From an uncultured Pseudomonadales bacterium (GTDB lineage Bacteria; Pseudomonadota; Gammaproteobacteria; Pseudomonadales; Pseudohongiellaceae): 9,259 nucleotides of DNA. The notes beneath the pieces were generated by a model. The model was not told where the DNA came from, ran no database searches, and saw only the letters and a program-made list of their open reading frames with translations. The stretch is taken from NCBI GenBank assembly GCA_938082955.1, contig CALKDE010000076.1, positions 1 through 9,259 on the forward strand. Direction: 5' to 3'. Made by a program: the position numbers and the translations under genes. Below, in pieces: positions 1 through 5,535 of the stretch. How positions within the stretch are numbered: the first letter of the stretch is position 1; each line of letters starts with the position of its first letter.

Positions 1-546
1 GCGCAGCGGTTTCTGTAAAAAAAACCAACCAAGCAGGCCCGTCAACAGAATTAATCCCAATAAAACGAACGCTATGATTTGCCAGTCCACAAAAGCGATG
101 GAGCGCGTAGTCAACAGCGCAAGCACTGCCAATAACAGAACCGCAAAATTAATCCACAGCTCATAGAAGCGATCGAGACCAACAGCGAGGAAGGCGGCAT
201 GGCCAGGCACACTGTATCTCCGCCATAACCAGTAAATCTGCAGGGGTTCGCCACCGAACTGGGGGCCAGGTGTTACAAAACTGATTACCTGGCCCGCCTG
301 ACGCACGCGAAGTAACTGTAAGAATCTGCAAGGCAATGTCATAGCTCGGGTCAGCACCAGCCAACGTCCGACAAGCAGTATGATGACGAGCAGGTTGAAG
401 CCAATCCAGGCCATCCACTGGGAGAGATGTAGATCCGTAATGGTCTGCACGAGCTCCGTGAAGGGTAGCCTGGACAGTATCCACCCTGCGAGTCCCAGTG
501 CCGTTAACCAAGTCAGGTAACCCCAAAAGTTAGTTGATGATCTCAA
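1..546 (-). CDS. Lysylphosphatidylglycerol synthase TM-region (flippase-like) membrane protein, partial (3' end outside window)
   Basis: Reading leftward from 546, 182 codons stay open to the window edge and encode a very hydrophobic protein with at least four membrane segments (about residues 8-27, 45-66, 128-146 and 153-178). The family signature is visible at residues 82-110: R-Q-A-G-Q-V-I-S-F-V, then TPGPQFGGEP (92-101) and a basic W-R-R. This S-x2-TPG-x3-GGE arrangement is typical of the LPG synthase transmembrane region family (PF03706, formerly UPF0104), whose members are proposed to handle lipids or glycolipids at the inner membrane. No ATG fits the frame before residue 45. The chosen TTG at 546 overlaps the TGA of the upstream phosphatidyltransferase gene (TTGA), keeps the first membrane helix, and implies translational coupling in one operon. 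The next in-frame stop upstream leaves only about 9 codons for an alternative start. Family is confident, start moderate, substrate unknown. Confidence 0.85.
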   Translation of the reverse strand, partial: MRSSTNFWGYLTWLTALGLAGWILSRLPFTELVQTITDLHLSQWMAWIGFNLLVIILLVGRWLVLTRAMTLPCRFLQLLRVRQAGQVISFVTPGPQFGGEPLQIYWLWRRYSVPGHAAFLAVGLDRFYELWINFAVLLLAVLALLTTRSIAFVDWQIIAFVLLGLILLTGLLGWFFLQKPLR

Positions 547-1724
547 GCGCCATCGTACCCATTGAGCCAGTGGTCATCTTCTGTCCACAGGCTAAAGCGC
601 CCGGTACCCAGCAGCAGCAACCAGACCACGCTGCAGAATAAAACATAGTCCACCGGCAACAGTGGATTAGTCATGTAATACCAGCCCAGCAGACTGACGA
701 GGATGAGACTGAAGTAGCGCCCGGCAACTCCCAGCAACACCATGAGCGATGCCAGAATAAAACCACCGATCATCACGTTGTTCATCCAGCCAAGCTTGCC
801 CACAGGCAGAGGCGGGAGTCCGGATTGTAGTAGGGACATTACCAGAGTCACCACCACGATAACGCGCAACGCAGGTTGCAATACGGCCTGACTGAACTGC
901 GTAATCTGCGCAAAGCGCCGGTCGACACCGTCGGCCTGTCGATTAATGCGCCCGCTAACGATCAGCCAGTCGATCAAGAAGCCGAGCACTGCAGGCAACA
1001 TGAAGGCAAAGCCGGCAAGCGTTGATAAAGGTGGATAAATCATTGGCCACAGCACCACCGCCAAGAAGCCCATTTGAAAGCCGGCCCAAGTACGCCTATG
1101 AAGTGCCGGCGGAAGGGGATAGACAGCTAAGCCGCGGAAGTTGCGCCAGAGGATCCCAGCATGGAATAGATAATAGGCAGTGCCCATCAATAGGTAACTC
1201 CAATGTACCTGGTCATAACCCAAGGCCAGCAAGGAGGCGATCGCCAGGCCGAGCGCATCAAAGAGGGTATCCAGTTCAATGCCAAGCAGGCTACTCTGCC
1301 CAGTGCGGCGTGCCACATAGCCGTCAACCCGGTCCAGCACTGCAGCGAGCAAATACAGCATGCCTGGCAACCAGGCCAGCGCAGGTCCTTCGGGCCAGGG
1401 TTGAAACAGGAAACCCGCCACGGCAGCGATCAACCAGGCACGCAGCAAGGTGACCCGGTTTGCCCAGCCAAGGTCTTTATAGAGTGGTGCTTTCGGGTCT
1501 GCCCGATTAAGAGGCAGGCGTTGCTTAGTCTGATAACACAGAAAAGCCCAAACCAGTCCCGCTTGCACCAACCATTGCAGTGCGCTTTGCCACCCCCAAG
1601 TCAGCTTTAAAAGAAAGCACCCGCCTGCGAATCCAGCCACGCCCAACCATCCAAGGCGAGTGAGCTCGCGCCTAAGTAATTCATCAATTGGTTGTTGAGC
1701 ATCGGCATTCAAAGTGTCTGGCAT
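543..1724 (-). CDS. CDP-alcohol phosphatidyltransferase family membrane protein with DoxX-like C-terminal part
   Basis: A 393-residue polytopic membrane protein. The complete CDP-alcohol phosphotransferase motif is present: D131-x2-D134-G135-x2-A138-R139-x8-G148-x3-D152-x3-D156. The four Asp bind the divalent metals used to transfer a phospho-alcohol from a CDP-linked donor, with release of CMP. An upstream N-R-V-T-L-L-R segment (89-95) also fits the family. The protein is about twice the length of a simple PgsA-type enzyme. The extra C-terminal half has further membrane helices and ends in G-T-G-R-F-S-L-W (373-380), which resembles the end of DoxX-family proteins, so I suspect a fusion. The ATG at 1724 is chosen; a TTG at 1745 in the same frame lies at the tip of the transposon repeat and is unlikely. 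No Shine-Dalgarno precedes the ATG. The gene overlaps the downstream flippase-like gene by 4 bp. Substrate alcohol unknown. Confidence 0.88.
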   Translation of the reverse strand: MPDTLNADAQQPIDELLRRELTRLGWLGVAGFAGGCFLLKLTWGWQSALQWLVQAGLVWAFLCYQTKQRLPLNRADPKAPLYKDLGWANRVTLLRAWLIAAVAGFLFQPWPEGPALAWLPGMLYLLAAVLDRVDGYVARRTGQSSLLGIELDTLFDALGLAIASLLALGYDQVHWSYLLMGTAYYLFHAGILWRNFRGLAVYPLPPALHRRTWAGFQMGFLAVVLWPMIYPPLSTLAGFAFMLPAVLGFLIDWLIVSGRINRQADGVDRRFAQITQFSQAVLQPALRVIVVVTLVMSLLQSGLPPLPVGKLGWMNNVMIGGFILASLMVLLGVAGRYFSLILVSLLGWYYMTNPLLPVDYVLFCSVVWLLLLGTGRFSLWTEDDHWLNGYDGA

Positions 1725-1743
1725 AAGACAACAATACCAAACC

Positions 1744-1768
1744 AAAGGGGACGGAGGGATTTATTTTT
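1744..1768 (+). repeat. Left terminal inverted repeat of the RAYT element (25 bp)
   Basis: Reads AAAGGGGACGGAGGG followed by ATTTATTTTT. It is the exact reverse complement of 2537-2561 over 25 bases; the match breaks at both edges. On the minus strand it lies 19 bases upstream of the phosphatidyltransferase ATG at 1724, so it forms the pyrimidine-rich 5' leader of that gene. Confidence 0.92.
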
Positions 1769-1834
1769 GATCAGTTTTGCGCCTTTGCAATCAAAATCAT
1801 CTAGACTTTTACTCTCCCTCCATCAAGACCGCAT

Positions 1835-1840
1835 AAGGAA
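1835..1840 (+). promoter_or_regulatory. Ribosome binding site deciding the GTG start of the transposase
   Basis: AAGGAA lies 5 bases before the GTG at 1846. It supports the GTG start, which gives the family-typical M-P-R-R-A-R N-terminus, over the internal ATG at 1864. Confidence 0.7.
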
Positions 1841-1845
1841 ATACA

Positions 1846-2563
1846 GTGCCACGCCGAGCCAGGATGTATATACCCGGGTACGCCTACCATATTGTGCAAC
1901 GAGGCAATAACCGAGAGGCTTGTTTCTTTGAGGAGGAAAACTACCGTGTTTACATAAGGTACATGGACGAGGTACTGCCTCGTTATGGCAGTTGTCTCCA
2001 TGCCTATTGCTTAATGACAAACCATGTTCATTTATTAATTACGCCTGACTGTGTAGACAGTATTTCCAATTTCATGAAAGTGGTATGCAGTCGCTATGCA
2101 CAATACATTAATAAGAAATATGCTCGCACTGGAACACTCTGGGAAGGGCGGCATAAGGCCAGTGCAATTGACACTGAAGGCTATCTGCTGAAATGCTATC
2201 GCTATATTGAACTTAATCCAGTGGCGGCTCACATAGTAAACCGACCTGAAGAATATGCATGGACAAGCCACCACTGTAACGCTTGGGGGAGACCCGGATT
2301 CGCTAATCTCAGTCCATCAATCCTATCTGGCTCTTGGTCAAAATCAACAACAAAGATGTTTGAATTATCAAAAGCTTTTTAGTGAAGCCCTGTCTCCTGA
2401 AGATTGCCAGGCGATTGGCAAGGCAGTCCACTTTTCGATGCCACTGGGTTGCGAGGAATTTATTTCTCAGATTGAGAGCCGAACAGGTCACAAGATAGGG
2501 TTTTCGCACCGCGGTCGGCCTTGTGCTAAATTGGTTAAAAATAAATCCCTCCGTCCCCTTTAA
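1846..2563 (+). pseudogene. REP-associated tyrosine transposase (RAYT, Y1_Tnp/HUH family), frameshifted
   Basis: Encodes a transposase that nicks single-stranded DNA through a 5'-phosphotyrosine. The start is the GTG at 1846, preceded by AAGGAA at 1835-1840 and giving the conserved N-terminus M-P-R-R-A-R. Visible signatures are H-I-V-Q-R-G-N-N-R (15-23), the metal-binding HUH motif M-T-N-H60-V-H62-L-L, G-T-L-W-E-G-R-H-K (96-104), and Y-R-Y-I-E-L-N-P-V (118-126), which probably holds the catalytic Tyr. After N-A-W-G the frame runs into unrelated sequence and stops at 2382. The expected C-terminal half (…G-D-P-D-S-L-I-S-V-H…) continues in the next frame to TAA at 2561-2563. Removing one G from the G5 run at 2285-2289 rejoins both parts into about 238 residues, the usual RAYT length. 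The final codons are encoded by the right inverted repeat. A weak promoter-like pair lies at 1785-1790 and 1808-1813. The catalytic half is intact, so residual activity of the 178-residue product is possible but doubtful. Confidence 0.88.
2537..2561 (-). repeat. Right terminal inverted repeat of the RAYT element (25 bp)
   Basis: Exact inverted copy of 1744-1768. It encodes the last residues of the (frame-corrected) transposase, and the first base of its TAA stop is the outermost repeat base. The ATG of the glycosyltransferase gene follows after only two bases, so the leader of that gene is this pyrimidine-rich repeat and lacks a Shine-Dalgarno sequence. Confidence 0.92.
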
Positions 2564-3604
2564 ATGATCTATTTCGCATACCCAGGTGATCTCGACACCC
2601 CAACCGGCGGCTATCATTACGATCGCCGTTTGATTGAAGAACTACGCAGCATGGGCGTCAGGGTGGAAACCGTAGCGCTGCCGCACTGCTCTAGCGTGCC
2701 GAATCAACAGATTCTAGCGAGCGTTCAGCAGATATTGGCGGCTATACCGGATCAGGCAATTGTCGTGATTGATGGGCTGGCCTTCGGGGTTCTGGATGAG
2801 GTGGCAGCTGCAGAGGCAAAGCGACTGCGACTGGTTGCGCTATGCCACCACCCGTTGGCGCTGGAAACTGGGCTCGACGAGCGGGAGAGGCAGGTCTTGC
2901 AGGTCTCGGAGCAACGCGCGTTGAGTTGTGCGCGAGCTACGGTGGTGACTAGCGGGCATACCCGGCAGATCCTCATCGACCAGTTTGCGGTGCCAGCGGA
3001 AAGCATAATCGTAGCGCTCCCGGGCACCGACTGGACTCCCTTCGCGCCCTGCGACGGTGATCCGATTCGATTGCTAACCGTGGCATCATTGACCCGACGC
3101 AAGGCGCACGATGTACTTATCGATGCGCTTTCCCCGCTTAAATCCCTGCACTGGCAGGCACGCTTTGTAGGTGGCCAGGACTTCGACCCGGCCTGGGCCT
3201 CGAGTTTGCAGGAACGGGTAAACGCGCTGGGCTTGTCGCAGCGGGTCGAATTCGCTGGCGCGGTAGAGGATACGCAAGTTGAATATCAACAGGCCGATGT
3301 GTTTGTCTTGCCTTCACGCTTCGAGGGCTATGGCATGGTGTTCGCCGAAGCCCTGGCGGCCGGGTTGCCGGTGCTCGCGGCACGCTCGGGTGCCGTGCCG
3401 GACGTGGTGCCTGAAACGGCTGGCCTGCTGGTGGCTCCGGACGATACCCAGGCATTGACAGAAGCGCTGCGGCAGATATTGACCAGCGAGGCATTACGTC
3501 GGCGCCTGCAAGCCGGTGCTAGGCAAGCGGCAGCGACATTGCCTACCTGGTCTGACACGGCAACCGTTGTTGCCCGAAAGCTCAAAGAGGTTAGTAATTC
3601 ATGA
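2564..3604 (+). CDS. Glycosyltransferase family 4 (GT-B fold)
   Basis: A 346-residue cytosolic or membrane-peripheral glycosyltransferase that should move a sugar from a nucleotide-sugar donor to an unknown acceptor. The N-terminal acceptor domain opens with Y-P-G-D-L-D-T-P-T-G-G-Y (6-17), a Gly-rich loop typical of GT-B enzymes. The donor domain begins near residue 168 with L-L-T-V-A-S-L-T-R-R-K (170-180), where R179/K180 fit the diphosphate-binding pair. It contains the EX7E retaining-GT4 motif, E254-G-Y-G-M-V-F-A-E262, followed by A-L-A-A-G-L-P-V. No signal peptide or membrane helix is seen. The ATG at 2564 is chosen because the first strand of the Rossmann fold starts at once and any further upstream codon would be in the transposon repeat; the next in-frame ATG (2651) would remove the fold's first strand. 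There is no Shine-Dalgarno sequence. It overlaps the methyltransferase gene by ATGA. Substrates cannot be assigned. Confidence 0.9.
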   Translation: MIYFAYPGDLDTPTGGYHYDRRLIEELRSMGVRVETVALPHCSSVPNQQILASVQQILAAIPDQAIVVIDGLAFGVLDEVAAAEAKRLRLVALCHHPLALETGLDERERQVLQVSEQRALSCARATVVTSGHTRQILIDQFAVPAESIIVALPGTDWTPFAPCDGDPIRLLTVASLTRRKAHDVLIDALSPLKSLHWQARFVGGQDFDPAWASSLQERVNALGLSQRVEFAGAVEDTQVEYQQADVFVLPSRFEGYGMVFAEALAAGLPVLAARSGAVPDVVPETAGLLVAPDDTQALTEALRQILTSEALRRRLQAGARQAAATLPTWSDTATVVARKLKEVSNS

Positions 3605-4428
3605 CTGGTTTCAGCATCGACTGGCTGGACTTGCGCGAAGCGGCGGACCGGCGCGCGCGCAATGATAAATTGCTGCAACAGGCAATACTTTGGCTGGAAA
3701 GCGCTAGGGAGCAAACAGCAGAACTGAGCGTTGTGGACCTTGGTGCCGGCACCGGTTCTACTCTGCGTGCCTTCTCCACCGCCGTCGAACCTGATCAAAA
3801 GTCGCTGTCCTGGCGTCTGCTGGATCAAGATGCAGGGTTGCTTGCAGAAGCCACGTCTCGCCATGGTGCTTCGCACCGGCTACAAACCTATGAGCTCGAC
3901 CTTACCGACGTTCCCGCATTGCCACTGGAAGGTGCTGACCTCATTACTGCCTCGGCGCTATTGGACCTAGTTTCTGCCGATTTTATCGACACCCTAGCTG
4001 CCGCGTTACAAAGCCGCTGTCAGCAAAAGCCGGTTGGCCTCTACGCGGCACTGAACTACGATGGCATTACTCGTTGGACGCCGACTCACCCTTTGGACCA
4101 AGTGGTGCTTGACGCTTTCAATCGCGATCAGCGCAGCAATAAGGGTTTCGGTGTAGCGCTGGGGCCGGATGCTGGCCTCTATATGGAACGAATGTTTAGC
4201 AGTTTAGGCTTCAAGGTGTTTTCCGCCAATAGTCCCTGGATGCTGGACGGGGCCGACAACCAGTTGGTGGATGCACTAATCAGTGGGATAGGTGATGCGG
4301 TAGCACAAGGTTCGCCGCTGGCTGTGCCTGATCTTCTAGGCTGGATTCGGTTCAGAAAAGCACACTTGAGAACCGGCACCTGCGAAGTAGGGCACACGGA
4401 TCTATTAGCCCTGCCAGATACGGTTTGA
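3601..4428 (+). CDS. Class I SAM-dependent methyltransferase
   Basis: A 275-residue soluble protein with a Rossmann-type methyltransferase core. Motif I is V-V-D-L-G-A-G-T-G-S (44-53), the SAM-binding glycine loop. The acidic end of strand 2 is at L-L-D75-Q-D77, the adenine-contact acid at E-L-D100-L-T-D, and the strand 4 segment is D113-L-I-T-A-S-A-L-L-D-L-V-S. The N-terminal stretch D-W-L-D-L-R-E-A-A-D-R-R-A-R (7-20) looks like a helical cap. It starts inside the stop codon of the glycosyltransferase gene (ATGA), so the two are co-translated and probably act on the same molecule, for example methylating a transferred sugar or lipid head group; that is inference. The target atom and substrate are unknown. 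No strong terminator follows; only a 4-bp hairpin (4434-4445) without a T run is seen. Confidence 0.9.
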   Translation: MTGFSIDWLDLREAADRRARNDKLLQQAILWLESAREQTAELSVVDLGAGTGSTLRAFSTAVEPDQKSLSWRLLDQDAGLLAEATSRHGASHRLQTYELDLTDVPALPLEGADLITASALLDLVSADFIDTLAAALQSRCQQKPVGLYAALNYDGITRWTPTHPLDQVVLDAFNRDQRSNKGFGVALGPDAGLYMERMFSSLGFKVFSANSPWMLDGADNQLVDALISGIGDAVAQGSPLAVPDLLGWIRFRKAHLRTGTCEVGHTDLLALPDTV

Positions 4429-4552
4429 ATACGCTGGAAAACCAGTAGACTCTTTCTATCGTACTTTATCCAGTGACGGTATAGCACTATGCTAAATTGA
4501 TCAGCGGACAGCCGTAGTAAACAACGTTGATTGCAAATGATGAGGAGACTCC

Positions 4553-5164
4553 ATGCAGAAATTCTACTCAAGCCCAGTCCAGTTAAGTTTGGCCCTGTTG
4601 ACCCCCTTGCTGCTGGTTGCCGGATTGGCTCAGTCGCAGCCGGCGGATTGGGAAATAGATTCCGAACATTTCTCAATTGCCTTTGAAGCTGGCCATGTTG
4701 GCTATCAGAAGCAACTCGGCCTATTCCTTGAGGGGTCGGGAAGTTTCCATTATGACCCTGATGCTCGGGAATTTACTGCAGGGCGTGTCGAGATTCAGGC
4801 AGGCAGTATCTTCACCAATCTCATTGCTCGTGACAACCATCTGCGCGGCAGAGACTTCCTGAATACCAGGCGCAATCCGGTGATTGTCTTTGAGGCCACC
4901 GACTATGTTCCAGGCAATGATGCTGTGCCTGGAACACTGGCCGGCAATCTGACTCTTCTGGGCCAAACCCATCCAGTCGTTCTGGAAGTGACAATCAATA
5001 AGCAAGCAAAGTATCCATTTGGACACCGGCGCGAGACGCTTGGTATCTCCGCCCATACTATGATCACCCGCAGCCAGTGGGGCATGGACTACGGTGTGGC
5101 AGATAACCTAGTTGGTGACGAGGTGACGCTGCGGTTCGAATTTGAGGCGTTCCGTCTCCTTTAA
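4553..5164 (+). CDS. YceI-family periplasmic lipocalin-like protein
   Basis: A 203-residue exported protein. A Sec-type signal peptide is visible: Q-K-F near the start, then the hydrophobic run L-S-L-A-L-L-T-P-L-L-L-V-A-G-L-A, with probable cleavage after A26. The mature part of about 177 residues starts W-E-I-D-S-E-H-F-S-I-A-F and shows the YceI pattern: S-F-H-Y-D-P, an N-x-x-R-D-x-H-L-R-G-R-D-F-L segment, P-V-I-V-F-E-A-T, G-N-L-T-L-L-G-Q-T-H-P-V, and a final S-Q-W-G-M-D-Y-G with a beta-strand end. YceI proteins form a beta-barrel that binds amphiphiles such as isoprenoid quinones or fatty acids in the periplasm. No lipobox Cys is present. The start has a strong GAGGAGA at 4542-4548. It lies 124 bp after the methyltransferase gene, and no cytochrome b561 gene, a common YceI partner, is adjacent. 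It may be an independent unit; no convincing promoter was found. Confidence 0.9.
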   Translation: MQKFYSSPVQLSLALLTPLLLVAGLAQSQPADWEIDSEHFSIAFEAGHVGYQKQLGLFLEGSGSFHYDPDAREFTAGRVEIQAGSIFTNLIARDNHLRGRDFLNTRRNPVIVFEATDYVPGNDAVPGTLAGNLTLLGQTHPVVLEVTINKQAKYPFGHRRETLGISAHTMITRSQWGMDYGVADNLVGDEVTLRFEFEAFRLL

Positions 5165-5168
5165 TCCT

Positions 5169-5181
5169 GGCGTGCCACGCC
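5169..5181 (+). terminator. Weak hairpin directly after the yceI-like gene
   Basis: GGCGT and ACGCC pair around a GCC loop, starting 5 bases after the stop codon at 5162-5164. No T run follows, so this is at best a weak or Rho-assisted terminator. Confidence 0.25.
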
Positions 5182-5408
5182 GTTGGCTTCTATGACGATT
5201 TGCGTAGGGCTCTTACTTAGCACGCCATTGCCGCTGCCTTTAAGTGATGCTCGGGGCTCTGAGTGAAGATGATCGAGTCCGCGGATATCTTTGAATGACT
5301 AGCCCTGATCTTCTTACAGTGCTCTACTTTTACGTTTCATTTCTGCTGAATAGGAGCAGCTTGTAGCTCAGGGGTGGGAAAAATTCCTGTTGCCGCATGG
5401 CTTTTTAG

Positions 5409-5437
5409 TTGCGAGCCCTCGGCCCCAAAGCTATAGT
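5409..5437 (+). promoter_or_regulatory. Predicted sigma70 promoter of the molybdenum hydroxylase operon
   Basis: TTGCGA (5409-5414) and TATAGT (5432-5437) are separated by 17 bases, matching 4 of 6 and 5 of 6 consensus positions. The expected transcription start is near 5443-5445, about 90 bases before the ATG at 5536. Position, spacing and the dyad just downstream make it the best candidate in the gap, but it is a visual match only. Confidence 0.5.
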
Positions 5438-5450
5438 CTTGGTGCAGCTG

Positions 5451-5471
5451 TTATGTGAGTAGCGCACATAA
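5451..5471 (+). promoter_or_regulatory. Candidate operator: 7-7-7 inverted repeat downstream of the predicted start
   Basis: TTATGTG and CACATAA are perfect inverted copies separated by AGTAGCG. The dyad begins about 7 bases after the predicted transcription start, where a bound repressor would block elongation or open-complex escape. The TGTG/CACA spacing is one base shorter than a canonical CRP site, so another dimeric regulator is more likely. The regulator is not in this window. Confidence 0.45.
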
Positions 5472-5535
5472 AGCGAGCATAAAAAGAAGTTTTGAAATAA
5501 AAGACAGCCGCTGCCATAGCCACAGGAGAGAGTCC

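Larger units (their letters stand above)
1744..2561. mobile_element. RAYT/Y1-type HUH transposase element with perfect 25-bp terminal inverted repeats
   Basis: The unit is 818 bp long and is bounded by a 25-bp perfect inverted repeat (1744-1768 and 2537-2561). Inside is one HUH transposase gene reading rightward (1846-2563), disabled by a single-base frameshift. The interior is visibly more AT-rich than the flanking GC-rich genes, which fits an acquired element. No target duplication is visible at the borders, as expected for HUH transposition. The element lies precisely between two divergent gene pairs. RAYTs are domesticated relatives of the IS200/IS605 transposases and are associated with small palindromic repeats. 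Whether this unit moves as a whole or is a repeat-bounded RAYT locus cannot be decided from one copy. Confidence 0.8.
5165..5535 (+). other. 371-bp intergenic region before the molybdenum hydroxylase operon
   Basis: No supportable protein gene or RNA gene is seen here on either strand. The first 240 bases hold only the weak hairpin after the yceI-like gene and a short GGAA-AAA-TTCC palindrome near 5377. A small GCC/GGC hairpin followed by five T (5392-5406) lies just before the promoter. The last 130 bases hold the predicted promoter (5409-5437), the dyad (5451-5471) and the ribosome site of the 2Fe-2S subunit gene, leaving an untranslated leader of about 90 bases. Confidence 0.6.

Noticed and set aside
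161..526. 121-residue minus-strand reading frame starting at 526
   Set aside because: It is out of frame with the clearly conserved membrane protein (TPGPQFGGEP) and has no membrane pattern or recognisable domain.
1022..1610. Plus-strand frames opposite the phosphatidyltransferase gene
   Set aside because: Low-complexity, Arg/Pro/Gln-rich translations antisense to a gene with an intact catalytic motif; shadows.
2285..2289. Programmed ribosomal frameshifting in the transposase
   Set aside because: The shift needed is +1, the usual insertion-sequence signal is a -1 shift on A-rich heptamers, and no stimulatory structure is obvious; plain mutation or read error is simpler.
2255..2563. Separate 102-residue gene overlapping the transposase end
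   Set aside because: Its sequence from G-D-P-D onward is the missing C-terminal half of the RAYT protein in another frame, so it is part of the frameshifted gene.
4434..4445. Terminator after the methyltransferase gene (CTGG-AAAA-CCAG)
   Set aside because: The stem is only 4 bp and no T run follows.
5361..5385. tRNA-like D-arm (GTAGCTCAGGGGTGGG)
   Set aside because: No matching acceptor stem, anticodon arm or GTTCGAAT T-arm follows at the right distances.
5451..5471. Canonical CRP/FNR site
   Set aside because: TGTG and CACA are 7 rather than 8 bases apart and the FNR core TTGAT-N4-ATCAA is absent.
5455..5535. Upstream extension of the 2Fe-2S subunit from a GTG at 5455
   Set aside because: It would bury the Tat signal behind 27 extra residues, has no ribosome site, and begins inside the dyad; the ATG at 5536 has AGGAGAG in front and a family-typical N-terminus.
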